Positions 26,838 to 37,388 of a stretch of DNA of 64,000 nucleotides are shown one piece after another. The notes below the pieces were generated by a model. It saw only the letters and a program-made list of their open reading frames with translations. It ran no database searches and was not told where the DNA came from. Positions within the stretch are counted from its first letter, which is position 1. Every line of letters begins with the position of its first letter. A program made the translations under genes and the position numbers. The DNA comes from Proteus hauseri ATCC 700826 (GTDB lineage: Bacteria; Pseudomonadota; Gammaproteobacteria; Enterobacterales; Enterobacteriaceae), in the NCBI RefSeq assembly GCF_001654965.1, contig NZ_LXEV01000034.1, positions 101,978 through 165,977 on the forward strand, written 5' to 3'.

Positions 26838-28127
26838 ATGGCAGGAATACATCTTCATCCTCATGATATTTTAGACGAAGGCATGTCAGCCATTCTTCAA
26901 CGCCTTGATGGTATGAAGCATGTGGAGCATCTTTTTGTTGAAATTAATACAATTTTTGAACGCAACCCTTATCCTGTAGGTAACTTGCCTCATAACCCTG
27001 TTCATAATGTAGTTATGGGCACGGGTACCCTACACATTAATACAAATACCGATTTTCCTCATCTTAGTCAGCGAGTTGATCCGACTATTTTAGCGGGCGA
27101 AGATCCGTTAATGGTCATTAAAAAAGCAACAGATGGCGGGAAATACAAAGTCATACCCTGGGCAAATATCCTCAACGGTGATTTCATTGGCGAGGTAGAA
27201 AATAATCAAGTTGTCGATTTTAAAGGGCGTCCACAAGCGCATTGGCTTTGTCCTAATGCCCCTGATGTCGCACAACTTTGGCAAAAGACATTCACAGCAT
27301 TAAAACAAAACTACGGCTACGATACCTTTTTAATCGACCGAATTCGCTTTCCCGATTGGGCTGGTAAAGAAGTTAATCCCGCCGGATTATTTACCTGTTT
27401 TTGCCCTCATTGCGAAAAGAAAATGGTGCAACAAGGCTTAGCGGTCGAGCAAATAAAAAACCGTCTTGCTGCATTAGCTGATTTATTAAAACAAGGTGAT
27501 TTTGACACCCCAGTTACCGCATTAAAAGAAGAGCCATTACTCAAAGTATGGCAAAAATTTCGCCAGCAAAGCGTAACGCAATTAGTTGAAAAATTGCTGA
27601 CTGATGCAAAACAAACTGCGGGTGGTATTACCTTATGGCTTGATTTATGGCCACCAGCTTATAGCTGGATTTTAGGGCAGGATTATCATGAGTTAACTCG
27701 CTATTGCTCAACATTAAAACACTTTCCTTACCATAAATTAGGCGGAGGTGCTGATGTTCAAGGGCTAATTAATCATTTTGCTCATGATAGTGAGAGCCAA
27801 GAACGTGCATTCACCGCATTTAAACGCTTATTCGACCTGCCTTATGACTTATCTTACAAGACATTTCAACAGCAAGGCTTTCCTATTCGATTTGTAGCGG
27901 AACAAAATAATCGAGTGCGCCAAATCTCACAACCAAATACCTTTATTTATAGCGGTATTCAAATGTGGAATTTACCCGCAGATCAATTAATTGAAGCAGT
28001 TATCGCTGCTGAAGAAAGTGCTTGTGATTCACTGCTTTATTACTGTTATGGCTGGGCTACACAAGCGTTATTTGATGCTATTGGTAAACACAATACATCT
28101 GAAGATAAGACCATTATTAAAAAATAA
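26838..28127 (+). CDS. TIM-barrel glycoside-hydrolase-like protein
   Basis: 429 aa, no signal peptide, so cytoplasmic. The sequence suggests an (alpha/beta)8 barrel like the hypothetical glycosyl-hydrolase (GHL/DUF) families: MAGIHLHPHDILDEG, HLFVEINTIFERNPYP, YKVIPWANILNGDF, HWLCPNAPDV, YDTFLIDRIRFPDWAG (possible acidic catalytic residue), CFCPHCEKKM and ITLWLDLWPPAYSW. CFCPHC could bind metal. Substrate unknown. RBS GGGAG. It sits between a ROK regulator and an MFS porter, which points to use of a sugar or glycoside taken up intact. Confidence 0.6.
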   Translation: MAGIHLHPHDILDEGMSAILQRLDGMKHVEHLFVEINTIFERNPYPVGNLPHNPVHNVVMGTGTLHINTNTDFPHLSQRVDPTILAGEDPLMVIKKATDGGKYKVIPWANILNGDFIGEVENNQVVDFKGRPQAHWLCPNAPDVAQLWQKTFTALKQNYGYDTFLIDRIRFPDWAGKEVNPAGLFTCFCPHCEKKMVQQGLAVEQIKNRLAALADLLKQGDFDTPVTALKEEPLLKVWQKFRQQSVTQLVEKLLTDAKQTAGGITLWLDLWPPAYSWILGQDYHELTRYCSTLKHFPYHKLGGGADVQGLINHFAHDSESQERAFTAFKRLFDLPYDLSYKTFQQQGFPIRFVAEQNNRVRQISQPNTFIYSGIQMWNLPADQLIEAVIAAEESACDSLLYYCYGWATQALFDAIGKHNTSEDKTIIKK

Positions 28128-28155
28128 TATACCGTAGAAAAACTAGGATTAAATT

Positions 28156-29316
28156 ATGGCGAAACAACAAAAATGGAAAGTTTTTTTCCTCCTGTTTGTC
28201 ACGATGTTTTTACTCGGTGGCATACAGAACACTAAAGGGCTTATCCTCGAACAAGTTCAACACGATATTTCATTAAATATGAGCCAAGTCGGCTCATTAA
28301 TTACTTTTTTCCAAATTGGTTTTTTAGTTGCTAGTTTATTAACGGGTTATTTTACCGATAAAAAAGGCCTAAAAATCATGATGTTTATTGGCTCATTAAT
28401 GATGGCTGTCGGTTTAACCGGAACCAGCCTAGCCTTTAATGTCATGTTATTTTTTGGTTTTTATCTAGTTATTGGTTTAGGTATTGGTTCGATGTTAGTG
28501 TCTATCGTTACCGTTATTCCTACTTTTTATAAAGAAAAAGCCGGTATGATGTTTAATGTCTCTAATGCGATGTTTGGCGTAGGGATGATTGTCACACCAC
28601 TTATTTTACAATATCTATTTTCCCACTCTATTTCATGGCGCGCATTTTATGTCGGTGTTGCAGTGATTGTTGCACTGATCATTGTGGTATTAAGCACTTT
28701 AAAAATAGAAAATAGCGCACAAGTTGATATGAAGTTTAGTGACATTTTAGAGTTGCTAACACAGAAATCGTTACTACTGGTTATCTTATTTATTACTTTA
28801 TATGTTGCAGCTGAAGCAGCATTTTTAAACTTCTTCCCTATTTTTTATACCTCAATGGATATTGGTAATTTAACCAATGCCCAGAAAGCAGAAACCGCAG
28901 CCTATGTTATTTCAAGTTTTGCTTTCTTATTTACTATCGGTCGCTTTATTGGTGGCTTTATCAACCTCGCATTAGGTGATCGTAAAACCTTAATTCTGTT
29001 TTCATTATTCTCTTTAGTGGCAATTATTATTAGCCGTATTTTTGTACAAGATGTTGTCTATTTATTTATGGTGTTTGGTTTTGCATTATCGGTATTGTTT
29101 CCAACGGCTGCTGCGGTGGCAACCAAATTAACCAGTAAAAGCGGTTCTGTGATGGGCTTAATCTATGTTGCATCTGGATTAGGTGGCGCATTAGCGGGGT
29201 CACTAATCGGACAAGTATCAGAAAGCTATAGTGTTTCTGTTGGCTTTAATTTAATCATCGTCTTTGTTGCTCTATTCTTTATCCTTTCTCTATTTATTAG
29301 AGAACAAAAACAATAA
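28156..29316 (+). CDS. MFS transporter, probable sugar or glycoside
   Basis: 386 aa, about 12 hydrophobic spans in two six-span halves. The loop after span 2 (GYFTDKKGLKIMM) is the major-facilitator motif between spans 2 and 3, repeated in weaker form in the second half (GRFIGGFINLALGDRKTL). Resembles FucP/sugar porters generally but no substrate can be assigned. 28 bp after the TIM-barrel gene, last in a three-gene group, followed by a terminator. The likely job is uptake of the substrate of the barrel protein. Confidence 0.8.
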   Translation: MAKQQKWKVFFLLFVTMFLLGGIQNTKGLILEQVQHDISLNMSQVGSLITFFQIGFLVASLLTGYFTDKKGLKIMMFIGSLMMAVGLTGTSLAFNVMLFFGFYLVIGLGIGSMLVSIVTVIPTFYKEKAGMMFNVSNAMFGVGMIVTPLILQYLFSHSISWRAFYVGVAVIVALIIVVLSTLKIENSAQVDMKFSDILELLTQKSLLLVILFITLYVAAEAAFLNFFPIFYTSMDIGNLTNAQKAETAAYVISSFAFLFTIGRFIGGFINLALGDRKTLILFSLFSLVAIIISRIFVQDVVYLFMVFGFALSVLFPTAAAVATKLTSKSGSVMGLIYVASGLGGALAGSLIGQVSESYSVSVGFNLIIVFVALFFILSLFIREQKQ

Positions 29317-29343
29317 TAACGATATTTATGCCTCTGAAGTTTT

Positions 29344-29370
29344 CCCCTCTTTATGAGGGGATTTTTATTT
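29344..29370 (+). terminator. Terminator of the ROK cluster
   Basis: CCCCTC - TTTAT - GAGGGG then ATTTTTATTT. Confidence 0.85.
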
Positions 29371-29494
29371 CTAATTATTTTTATTTGCTAAATTTATTAA
29401 TATTTAAATTGCCATTTTTTAATGGTGAGTGTTGATTTTTTAATCAGCACCCCAATAATAGTATTTATATTCGATGTTGGAATAGGAGAATATT

Positions 29495-29761
29495 ATGGCA
29501 AGTGGATGGGCTAATGATAGTGCTGTTCAAGAGCAAATAGATGCCACCATTGAAGACGCAATTGCAAGAGCCCGTAATAAAATGGCACAAGGTGAAAGTG
29601 CTGAGTACTGCGATGAATGTGGAGATGCTATTTCTCTTGCTAGGCAAAAAGCCGTACCCGGTGTACGTTATTGCATAAACTGCCAAGACATCTTAGATAA
29701 AAAGAATAATGCATTTAGTGGTTATAACCGCCGAGGCAGCAAAGATAGCCAACTCAGATAA
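29495..29761 (+). CDS. ybiI: DksA/TraR-type C4 zinc-finger protein YbiI
   Basis: 88 aa, the same length as E. coli YbiI, starting MASGWANDSAVQEQID and ending GYNRRGSKDSQLR as there. Four cysteines, CDEC (residues 50-53) and CINC (71-74), form the DksA/TraR zinc finger. DksA-like proteins act at the RNA polymerase secondary channel; the role of YbiI itself is not established. Independent unit with RBS GGAG and facing a terminator. Confidence 0.92.
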   Translation: MASGWANDSAVQEQIDATIEDAIARARNKMAQGESAEYCDECGDAISLARQKAVPGVRYCINCQDILDKKNNAFSGYNRRGSKDSQLR

Positions 29762-29788
29762 TCTCTAGCATTAGTGCATAGAACAAAA

Positions 29789-29832
29789 AAACTGTACTTC
29801 AATATGAATTACTCTCAACTAAAGTACAGTTT
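29789..29832. terminator. Hairpin between ybiI and the decarboxylase gene
   Basis: AAACTGTACTT (29789-29799) pairs with AAGTACAGTTT (29822-29832); A-rich on one side and TTGTTTCT on the other. Serves converging genes. Confidence 0.65.
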
Positions 29833-29860
29833 GTTTCTATTTAATCAGCCAATTATTTAA

Positions 29861-31609
29861 TTAAATTTTTGCTACTTTCTTTGAACTTTGATTTTGGCTC
29901 ATCTTAGTTAATATTTTCAAAAAATTATCTATATGCGCACGCTCTGTATTCGGATTCATAAATACAGCTTTCTCACCCGGAATATAAACATAACGATTAT
30001 TTTTCGCATATTTAGAACATGCAATAGAGTCTACCCAGTTAGTAAATAATCCTTCTCTACCACGTTGTAAGAATAGTTTTCTATGCCACTGTGTATTATG
30101 AACCATAAAGTCATAAGCGTCTTTATCCGTAGAGCACGTTAGCTCTAAATCAAAAGCAACATTAGGATCTTTAACTAAATTAGGATCATAAAGTTTAAAA
30201 CCAACACTTGGCCCTTGGTTTTGTGGCACGATAACCTTTGCATTACCCATTTCTAATAATTGGTGACGCATATAGTTCGCATTTTGTAGACAGTGAGCAA
30301 TAATGGTTTGATAACCTTCAACGCCCATATAATGCATAGCTGAATAAGCGCCAAAGATCCCCACACCACTACGCGTACATTCGATAGTAGATTGTAAGTG
30401 AGTTTGCCCTTCTAGCTCATGTTCAAAGTAAGTAAAGTTTTCTGGGTCGTTTTCTAGTGCAACGAAATCATTACCATTCTTAACTAACACCATACTTGAA
30501 GTGTAAGGGACATAACCCCATTTATGAAAATCGATAGTGATTGAGTCGGCATATTTCAGATGTTTGAATTTCTCAACATTTTCACGTAATCCTTCTAATG
30601 TCGCGTCATTAATAGCTAATGGATTGCCACTAAAATCATATTCTAAGAAGAATATAATAGGCCAGCCCACAGCGGCATCAACGTGAACGTGTGGCTTAAC
30701 TGGAATTTCAAACTCTTCACATAAGCGGTCACGCAGCTCACAAACACCTTTAACATCATCAACACCAAAAGTGTCGGTTGTGCCTGTAGTGAGCATAATA
30801 GTTGGCACTTTACATTTCACTGTAAAGCAGGCTCTTAATTCGTGTTCTAAGTGATCTAAATCGATAGTGTTATCTTCAGCTACTTTAATACGGATAGTTT
30901 TGTTATCCACATCAACACCTAGCAGCGCAAGGTTCGTCATATTAGAATAATGACCGCCTTGAGAGTTGATAATACGATAATCTTGATCAGCAGCCATACC
31001 TAAATGCTTAGAATTAGGCATAGACTTACGTAACCCGAATAAATAACCGTATAAGTTACACATGGTACCGCCTTGCGTGAACACGCCCGACGCCACTTCA
31101 GGATCATAACCCACCAGCTTTGCAACTTTTTTGATTGTGACTTTTTCTAATCCATCTGCAATACCAGAGTATTCACAATACACCATATTAGGGTTACCCA
31201 TTAACCCTAATATTGAACCGTAAACACCCGGATCACTTGGCATTGCAATTACGTTTTCAACCGCTAATGGATTCTCCCAGTTTTTACAAAGAGTAGAAAC
31301 GAGCATCAGCAGTTCATTAGGATCGTTTTCTGGATAATTAATATGCTGTTGAACTTGTGTATCAGACATTAAACGTTCAAATAACTCAGGCCCATTAGAA
31401 TAACGCTGTAATTGATCCTTATCATTGGTTGTCGTTTTTCTAAACTGTGTAATAGATTGGATTGTTTTATCCTGAAATATCGGCCAATACTTCGGGTTAC
31501 GGCTGAAAAAGTGAGCAATAACGTCATGGTATTTCTTCTCAAATTCAGCGTTTAGAATGTTAGCAGAAGATAAACCTAATAAATCTTGATTTTTCACTAT
31601 ATTCTCCAA
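29861..31609 (-). CDS. Group II PLP-dependent amino-acid decarboxylase
   Basis: 582 aa. The PLP lysine is Lys363 in SITIDFHKWGYVPYTSS; HVHVDAAVGWP holds the Asp that binds the pyridine ring, and GVFTQGGTMCNLYGY is the usual substrate-loop Gly/Thr motif. The family includes glutamate, tyrosine, aromatic and aspartate (PanP) decarboxylases; the substrate cannot be fixed by eye. Group II members of this length in enterobacteria act on acidic or aromatic amino acids. Alone in its unit, with an upstream 665-bp AT-rich region holding a CRP site. Confidence 0.82.
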   Translation of the reverse strand: MENIVKNQDLLGLSSANILNAEFEKKYHDVIAHFFSRNPKYWPIFQDKTIQSITQFRKTTTNDKDQLQRYSNGPELFERLMSDTQVQQHINYPENDPNELLMLVSTLCKNWENPLAVENVIAMPSDPGVYGSILGLMGNPNMVYCEYSGIADGLEKVTIKKVAKLVGYDPEVASGVFTQGGTMCNLYGYLFGLRKSMPNSKHLGMAADQDYRIINSQGGHYSNMTNLALLGVDVDNKTIRIKVAEDNTIDLDHLEHELRACFTVKCKVPTIMLTTGTTDTFGVDDVKGVCELRDRLCEEFEIPVKPHVHVDAAVGWPIIFFLEYDFSGNPLAINDATLEGLRENVEKFKHLKYADSITIDFHKWGYVPYTSSMVLVKNGNDFVALENDPENFTYFEHELEGQTHLQSTIECTRSGVGIFGAYSAMHYMGVEGYQTIIAHCLQNANYMRHQLLEMGNAKVIVPQNQGPSVGFKLYDPNLVKDPNVAFDLELTCSTDKDAYDFMVHNTQWHRKLFLQRGREGLFTNWVDSIACSKYAKNNRYVYIPGEKAVFMNPNTERAHIDNFLKILTKMSQNQSSKKVAKI

Positions 31610-32304
31610 ATAAAACCGATGATAACTTAAATTAATTGCATAACAATACTATACAATTTCTTATTAAATAAGTTAGTTACTTATGTGATAACGAATAATC
31701 ACATGGTAACATTATATGGACAATAATAGTTATATATATCAACAAATTAAAAGAGAATGGAAAGCTATATTTACAAGTAAGGTATTTTAATAATCTCTTT
31801 TATGTGATTGAGATCACAATGAAAAATACTTTAATAACAAAGATATTGAATGAAATAATTACAATATGTTGATAAATATATAAAAACAAGCCATTTACAA
31901 CTAACATACTGATATTACTAACCTCTTCATTCGATAAGTTATATTAATCTGTTTTTTCTATAATAGAACTCCAATTGATTACATTAAATGCAATCAAGCC
32001 TTTTAAATTAAAAATAAAACACTATTTTTTATTTATAATTTAGATTATATATTTAATTTTAATCACTACTTAGAAATAAAATTTCACATAAGTTAACTAT
32101 CACTATTATTTTTCTTGAAATAAAAAAACAGATAACCATAACTAGTTATTTATTCTGTATAATTGATAAATTTTAGTTAAAGTGAAAATATAATTACGTA
32201 TCTAAACTATTAGGAGTTTTTACTCTACATATTTTTCGGTCTTAGCCGATACTTACAGTAATACTCGAAACAATATGAGGTGGGCGTTAAATGGAGAGAA
32301 CAAT
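31610..32304. other. AT-rich divergent intergenic region
   Basis: 695 bp between the decarboxylase and the small secreted-protein gene. Apart from the CRP site at 31803-31818 no gene, RNA or repeat was recognised. Confidence 0.5.
31803..31818. promoter_or_regulatory. CRP site upstream of the decarboxylase gene
   Basis: TGTGA-TTGAGA-TCACA matches the CRP consensus in all ten core bases. It lies about 200 bp before the decarboxylase start on the minus strand, implying cAMP control and a long leader or an upstream activation position. Confidence 0.75.
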
Positions 32305-32754
32305 ATGAGAGCATCTATTATTGCAGCTGCAGTATTCGTATTAGTAGCCTCAAATGTAGAAGCTAAAGAGTATTCTTGTCAGCTTGAAAATGGAAAATAT
32401 GTCAGCGTCTTCGCTGAACAAGGTAAACCACCCATTTATCGATATGGCACATTAGCGAAAACTGAGATAACGCTTCCAGTTCCTCAAAAACAAAATAACA
32501 ATGTTTTTTATGGTCATCAGATGTTTGTGGCAGGTGCCTCTACTTATGTACGCTTTAAAAACGGTAACTACAGTTATGTGGTTTATGATGGTGAGGGACG
32601 AGGCTGGTACTTTAATGGTGTGATCATTTATAAAGATAATAATATTATTAGTAAAAAAGAGTGCAAAGAGCCTTCATCTCTTAATTTAGGCGATATTGAT
32701 AAATATACGATTAAAGTTGATCCTTATTTAGAAACTTATATTTATGCTCCTTAG
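32305..32754 (+). CDS. Small secreted protein, unknown function
   Basis: 149 aa from the ATG at 32305, which has GGAGAG nearby; an ATG ten codons earlier lacks one. Signal peptide 1-20 (ending NVEA), then EYSCQLENGKYVSV and near the end SKKECKE: two cysteines probably form a disulphide. Many aromatic residues (YVRFKNGNYSYVVYDGEGRGWYF) suggest a small beta-barrel. No family recognised. Its own terminator follows. Confidence 0.65.
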   Translation: MRASIIAAAVFVLVASNVEAKEYSCQLENGKYVSVFAEQGKPPIYRYGTLAKTEITLPVPQKQNNNVFYGHQMFVAGASTYVRFKNGNYSYVVYDGEGRGWYFNGVIIYKDNNIISKKECKEPSSLNLGDIDKYTIKVDPYLETYIYAP

Positions 32755-32789
32755 TTTTTAATTTATTTATTAAAAATAAAACTAAACAA

Positions 32790-32817
32790 AAAAAGCCCAA
32801 TTAAAATTGGGCTTTTT
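32790..32817. terminator. Bidirectional terminator before deoD end
   Basis: AAAAAGCCCAATT and AATTGGGCTTTTT with a two-base gap; A-run and T-run on the two sides serve the converging gene pair. Confidence 0.88.
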
Positions 32818-32843
32818 CATTTTAAGCAACGAGGCTCTATCGA

Positions 32844-33560
32844 TTAGTCTTCTAATAACAAAACAGATTCTAATGCGATCTCAATCATTTCGTTAAAGGT
32901 AGTTTGACGTTCTTCAGCTGTCGTTTGTGTACCTTTCTTGATATGGTCAGATACAGTACAAATAGTCAGTGCTTTTGCACCGTATTCCGCAGCAACACCA
33001 TAAATACCAGCAGCTTCCATTTCAACACCTAGGATGCCGTATTTTTCCATTACATCAAACATTTCAGGATCTGGTGAATAGAACAGATCTGCAGAGAAGA
33101 TATTACCCACGCGAACTTTGATGTCTTTTGCTTTCGCTGCATCAACAGCGTTTTGAACTAATTGGTAATCAGCGATAGCTGCAAAATCTTGGTCTTTGAA
33201 ACGCAGACGGTTAACTTTAGAGTCAGTACATGCCCCCATACCAATAACAACATCACGTAGTTCAACATCAGGTAATACAGCACCACATGAACCAACACGA
33301 ATGATCACTTTTACGCCAAAGTCAGTAATAAGTTCTTTCGCATAAATAGAGCAGGAAGGGATACCCATACCGTGACCCATTACAGAAACTTTACGGCCTT
33401 TATACGTACCTGTAAAACCTAACATACCACGAACACTATTTACCTGACGAACGTCTTGTAAAAAAGTTTCAGCGATGTATTTAGCACGAAGCGGATCGCC
33501 CGGCATTAAAACGACATCAGCAAAATCGCCCATTTCTGCGTTAATATGAGGGGTAGCCAT
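32844..33560 (-). CDS. deoD: Purine nucleoside phosphorylase DeoD
   Basis: 238 aa, hexameric PNP type. Splits purine (deoxy)nucleosides with phosphate to base and (deoxy)ribose-1-phosphate. [40 protein letters not shown] and TVSDH (active Asp) match E. coli DeoD. Last of the deoCABD operon, 79 bp after deoB with a strong hairpin between. Confidence 0.96.
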   Translation of the reverse strand: MATPHINAEMGDFADVVLMPGDPLRAKYIAETFLQDVRQVNSVRGMLGFTGTYKGRKVSVMGHGMGIPSCSIYAKELITDFGVKVIIRVGSCGAVLPDVELRDVVIGMGACTDSKVNRLRFKDQDFAAIADYQLVQNAVDAAKAKDIKVRVGNIFSADLFYSPDPEMFDVMEKYGILGVEMEAAGIYGVAAEYGAKALTICTVSDHIKKGTQTTAEERQTTFNEMIEIALESVLLLED

Positions 33561-33604
33561 AATTCTTCCTTTTAATTAATCTTTTTACTTACTATTCAAA
33601 TAAA

Positions 33605-33632
33605 TCGGTAGGTATATTGCTATACCTACCGA
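33605..33632 (-). terminator. Intercistronic hairpin between deoB and deoD
   Basis: TCGGTAGGTATA - TTGC - TATACCTACCGA, a perfect 12-bp stem with a four-base loop; no clear T-run on the minus strand. Probably an mRNA-stability or partial-termination element. Confidence 0.7.
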
Positions 33633-33639
33633 AGTAAAA

Positions 33640-34866
33640 TTAAAACATCGCTTTACCATAATCGACAGGTGATACACCGAAGTATTTCACAACAGTTTGT
33701 CCGATATCGGCAAATGTTTCACGATGACCTAATGAACCAGGTTTAACTTTAGGACCATAAACTAAAACAGGGATATGTTCACGTGTATGATCTGAACCCG
33801 GCCAAGATGGGTCACAACCGTGGTCTGCGGTTAAGATAAGAATATCATCACCAGTAACCAATTCCATCAGCTCAGGTAAACGACGGTCAAATAATTCCAA
33901 CGCTTCACCATAACCAACTACATCACGACGATGACCATAAGAAGAGTCAAAATCAACAAAGTTGGTAAATACGATAGTGTTATCACCAGCTTGTTTCATT
34001 TCTTCTATCGTTGCATCAAACAATGCATTAATACCGGTTGCTTTCACTTTTTTCGTAATACCTACGTTAGCGTAGATATCCGCAATTTTACCGATAGAAA
34101 CTACATGCCCTTGTTTCTCATCAACCAGTTTTTTCAACATGGTTGGTGCTGGTGGCTCAACGGCTAAGTCATGACGGTTACCAGTACGTGCAAAGTTGCC
34201 TGGTTTGTCTCCAATAAATGGACGAGCAATAACACGACCAATATTGTAATCGCCTTTATTTAATTCATCACGAGCGATTTCACACAGTTCATACAGCTTA
34301 TCTAAGCCGTAAGTTTCTTCATGACAAGCAATTTGGAATACTGAGTCAGCAGAGGTGTAGAAAATCGGTTTGCCGGTTTTCATATGTTCTTCACCCAGCT
34401 CATCAAGAATGACTGTACCTGATGCATGGCAGTTACCTAAGTAACCCGGTAATTTTGCACGCTTAACGATGTTTTCTAACAATTCTTGTGGGAAAGAGTT
34501 TTTCAGATCTTTAAAGTATCCCCAATCGAACAGAACAGGAACACCCGCAATTTCCCAGTGGCCTGACGGAGTATCTTTACCAGAAGAGATCTCACTTGCA
34601 TAAGCATACGCACCGATAATATCTGCGTTCTTATCTAAACCAATAGGGAATTCACCAGCAGATTCTTCTGCTGCTTTGGCTAAACCTAAACGGCATAGAT
34701 TAGGTAAATGAAGAGGACCTTTACGACCGTCTTTATCTGCTTTACCTTCAGCAAACGCTTTTGCGATACTACCTAAAGTGTTTGAACCTTGGTCGCCAAA
34801 TTTCTCCGCATCACCGGCAGCACCGATACCGAAGGAATCTAATACCATGATATATACACGTTTCAT
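33640..34866 (-). CDS. deoB: Phosphopentomutase DeoB
   Basis: 408 aa from the ATG at 34866 (CAGGAGAGAGAATT before it), as in E. coli (407). Interconverts (deoxy)ribose-1-P and -5-[21 protein letters not shown] carries the metal Asp; [19 protein letters not shown] near the end holds further metal ligands of the alkaline-phosphatase superfamily. Third gene in deoCABD. Confidence 0.95.
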   Translation of the reverse strand: MKRVYIMVLDSFGIGAAGDAEKFGDQGSNTLGSIAKAFAEGKADKDGRKGPLHLPNLCRLGLAKAAEESAGEFPIGLDKNADIIGAYAYASEISSGKDTPSGHWEIAGVPVLFDWGYFKDLKNSFPQELLENIVKRAKLPGYLGNCHASGTVILDELGEEHMKTGKPIFYTSADSVFQIACHEETYGLDKLYELCEIARDELNKGDYNIGRVIARPFIGDKPGNFARTGNRHDLAVEPPAPTMLKKLVDEKQGHVVSIGKIADIYANVGITKKVKATGINALFDATIEEMKQAGDNTIVFTNFVDFDSSYGHRRDVVGYGEALELFDRRLPELMELVTGDDILILTADHGCDPSWPGSDHTREHIPVLVYGPKVKPGSLGHRETFADIGQTVVKYFGVSPVDYGKAMF

Positions 34867-34932
34867 AATTCTCTCTCCTGTGTCATTTTCCGTAGACCAC
34901 GGATATGTCACTTATAAATCGTAATTGAGTTC

Positions 34933-36255
34933 TTATTCGCTGATTTGGCGGTAAACCATTGGTGATGCTTCACGTTTGCTGTCACCAATTTTTATTGCTT
35001 TACGTACTTCAGCAGCGGCTTCTTGCCATGATTTTTCACTATTAGCGTGGATCATCGCCAAAGGCGTATCAGAGCTGATTTCAGCACCCAGCGCTGCGAT
35101 ATCGCTTAATCCAACACTATAATCAATAGCATCAGTTGCTTTACGGCGACCGCCGCCTAGTGTCACAACAGACATACCTAAAGCACGGGTATCCATTTCA
35201 GTAACAAATCCCGCAGTTTCAGCGAATACAGGTTTACTTAATACCGCAGTTGGCAGGTATTTATTGTAGTTTTCAACAAAGTCAGATGGACCTTTTTGGG
35301 CTGCAACCATACGACCAAATACTTCAGCCGCTTTGCCATTATCCAATACATCTTGCAGTTTTTGACGAGCCTGTTGGCGATCATCTGCTAAACGACCTGA
35401 TACTAGCATTTCAACACACAAAGCCATGGTAACTTCAAATAAACGTGGGTTACGGTATTCTCCAGTTAAGAATTGAACCGCTTCACGAACTTCAACCGCA
35501 TTACCTGCGCTAGAAGCCAGAACTTCGTTCATATCGGTTAACAGCGCTGTGGTTTGACAACCAGCACCATTAGCAACTTTTACAATAGACTCCGCCAGCT
35601 CTTCAGATTTCTGATAAGTTGGCATAAAAGCACCCGATCCAACTTTAACGTCCATCACTAATGCATCTAAGCCTTCAGCTAATTTTTTACCTAAAATTGA
35701 TGCAGTAATAAGCGGAATCGAATCAACTGTTGCAGTAATATCACGGGTTGCATAGAAACGTTTATCAGCAGGTGCTAAGGAGTTAGTCTGCCCGATAATT
35801 GCAACACCTACATTACGAATGATATCGCGGAACTTTTCATCATCAGGAAAAATATCAAAACCCGGAATTGCTTCGAGTTTATCAAGTGTTCCACCTGTAT
35901 GGCCGAGTCCACGACCAGAAATCATAGGTACATAACCACCACAAGCCGCGACCATTGGCCCTAACATCAGTGAAGTGACATCACCAACACCACCTGTTGA
36001 GTGTTTATCAACTATTGGACCATTTAGGTTTAAGCTTTTCCAGTTAAGCACTGTACCGGAATCACGCATAGCTAATGTCAGTGCAACACGCTCTGGCATA
36101 GTCATGTCATGAAAATAGATAGTCATTGCTAACGCAGCAATTTGACCTTCAGAAACAGTATTATCTCTGACACCGTTAATAAAAAAGCGAATTTCTTCCT
36201 CAGTTAAAGGATGACCATCACGCTTTTTACGAATAATCTCTTGGGCAAGAAACAC
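34933..36255 (-). CDS. deoA: Thymidine phosphorylase DeoA
   Basis: 440 aa, same length as E. coli. Splits thymidine and deoxyuridine into base and deoxyribose-1-[41 protein letters not shown] (phosphate site), [20 protein letters not shown] and [14 protein letters not shown] are conserved. Second gene of the operon; 70 bp after deoC and 66 bp before deoB. Confidence 0.96.
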   Translation of the reverse strand: MFLAQEIIRKKRDGHPLTEEEIRFFINGVRDNTVSEGQIAALAMTIYFHDMTMPERVALTLAMRDSGTVLNWKSLNLNGPIVDKHSTGGVGDVTSLMLGPMVAACGGYVPMISGRGLGHTGGTLDKLEAIPGFDIFPDDEKFRDIIRNVGVAIIGQTNSLAPADKRFYATRDITATVDSIPLITASILGKKLAEGLDALVMDVKVGSGAFMPTYQKSEELAESIVKVANGAGCQTTALLTDMNEVLASSAGNAVEVREAVQFLTGEYRNPRLFEVTMALCVEMLVSGRLADDRQQARQKLQDVLDNGKAAEVFGRMVAAQKGPSDFVENYNKYLPTAVLSKPVFAETAGFVTEMDTRALGMSVVTLGGGRRKATDAIDYSVGLSDIAALGAEISSDTPLAMIHANSEKSWQEAAAEVRKAIKIGDSKREASPMVYRQISE

Positions 36256-36325
36256 TGCAACCTCCTGGCTTTATAGTACTAGTAACGCCCATGCTTATTA
36301 GCCGTGGGCGTATTTCACGAATGGA

Positions 36326-37105
36326 TTAGTAACCACTAGACGATTTTTGCTCGCCATGACCTAAAGTGGCTAATAAATTACCTAACAAGCTTGACGCGCC
36401 AAAACGGAAGTGACGGGCATCAACCCAGTTATCACCCATAATGCGATTAGCTAAAGCAAGGTATTGAGCGGCTTCTTCTGCGGTACGAACGCCACCAGCA
36501 GGTTTAAAGCCAACTTCTTTGCCAACACCCATGTCGTGGATCACTTGGATCATTAACTCAGCACTTTCCAGTGTTGCATTTACAGGCACTTTACCTGTAG
36601 ATGTTTTAATAAAGTCTGCACCTGCTTTAATAGAAATTTCAGATGCTTTACGGATCAGCGCAGGATCTTTCAGCTCACCCGTTTCTATAATTACTTTCAG
36701 TAATGAACCCGCTTCAGCACATGCTTCTTTACATGCTTTAACGATATCAAAACCGATTTGTTCGTTACCTGCCATAAATGCACGGTAAGGGAAAACAACA
36801 TCAACTTCATCTGCGCCATAAGCTAATGCCGCATTGGTTTCTGCTAATGCGATATCTAAATCATCATTACCATGAGGGAAGTTGGTTACAGTTGCGATAC
36901 GAACGTCTGGTGTACCCTGTTCGCGTAACACTTTACGCGCTAAAGGAATAAAGCGAGGGTAGATACAAATAGCGGCCGTATTGCCTTCTGGGCTTTTAGC
37001 CTGATGACACAAAGCAGTCACTTTTGCATCAGTATCATCATCATTTAATGTAGTTAAATCCATCAAAGACAGCGCAAGGCGCGCTGCAGCGGTTAAATCT
37101 GTCAT
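36326..37105 (-). CDS. deoC: Deoxyribose-phosphate aldolase DeoC
   Basis: 259 aa from the ATG at 37105, the E. coli length; the ATG four codons upstream is not needed. Cleaves deoxyribose-5-P to acetaldehyde and glyceraldehyde-3-P. The Schiff-base lysine is in [10 protein letters not shown], with a second conserved Lys in [11 protein letters not shown]. First gene of deoCABD, preceded by a leader of nearly 200 bp and a deoP2-like control region. Confidence 0.95.
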   Translation of the reverse strand: MTDLTAAARLALSLMDLTTLNDDDTDAKVTALCHQAKSPEGNTAAICIYPRFIPLARKVLREQGTPDVRIATVTNFPHGNDDLDIALAETNAALAYGADEVDVVFPYRAFMAGNEQIGFDIVKACKEACAEAGSLLKVIIETGELKDPALIRKASEISIKAGADFIKTSTGKVPVNATLESAELMIQVIHDMGVGKEVGFKPAGGVRTAEEAAQYLALANRIMGDNWVDARHFRFGASSLLGNLLATLGHGEQKSSSGY

Positions 37106-37336
37106 AAAACTCTCCAACGATGTTTCTCAAGCCCTTTGGGCTACGCTTAAGGTTAGCGATTAATTTTGTTGGCGAGCGGACTTGGTTCCTTGAAGATGTT
37201 GTTGCAGCTTAACACCACAACGACAGCTGAGATCCTTCTCACCGCGCTATGCTCACTTCGGCGACCCGTCATTGAGCTTTCGCCATTCCATGAAGTTTCA
37301 GCACATCTTATTTGAACACGCTAAGGAACAATTAGA

Positions 37337-37352
37337 TGTGCTTTACATCACA
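37337..37352 (-). promoter_or_regulatory. CRP site 1 of the deo promoter
   Basis: TGTGC-TTTACA-TCACA, one mismatch to consensus. Centre at about 37344.5, some 35-45 bp upstream of the likely start for minus-strand transcription. Confidence 0.75.
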
Positions 37353-37359
37353 CTAATCA

Positions 37360-37374
37360 AATGCAACTTGCAAT
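37360..37374 (-). promoter_or_regulatory. CytR-type operator in the deo promoter
   Basis: AATGCAAC (37360-37367, the exact complement of the CytR octamer GTTGCATT) followed by TTGCAAT (37368-37374). It lies between the two CRP sites, where CytR binds cooperatively with CRP in E. coli deoP2. Confidence 0.65.
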
Positions 37375-37388
37375 CAATGACATTAAAA

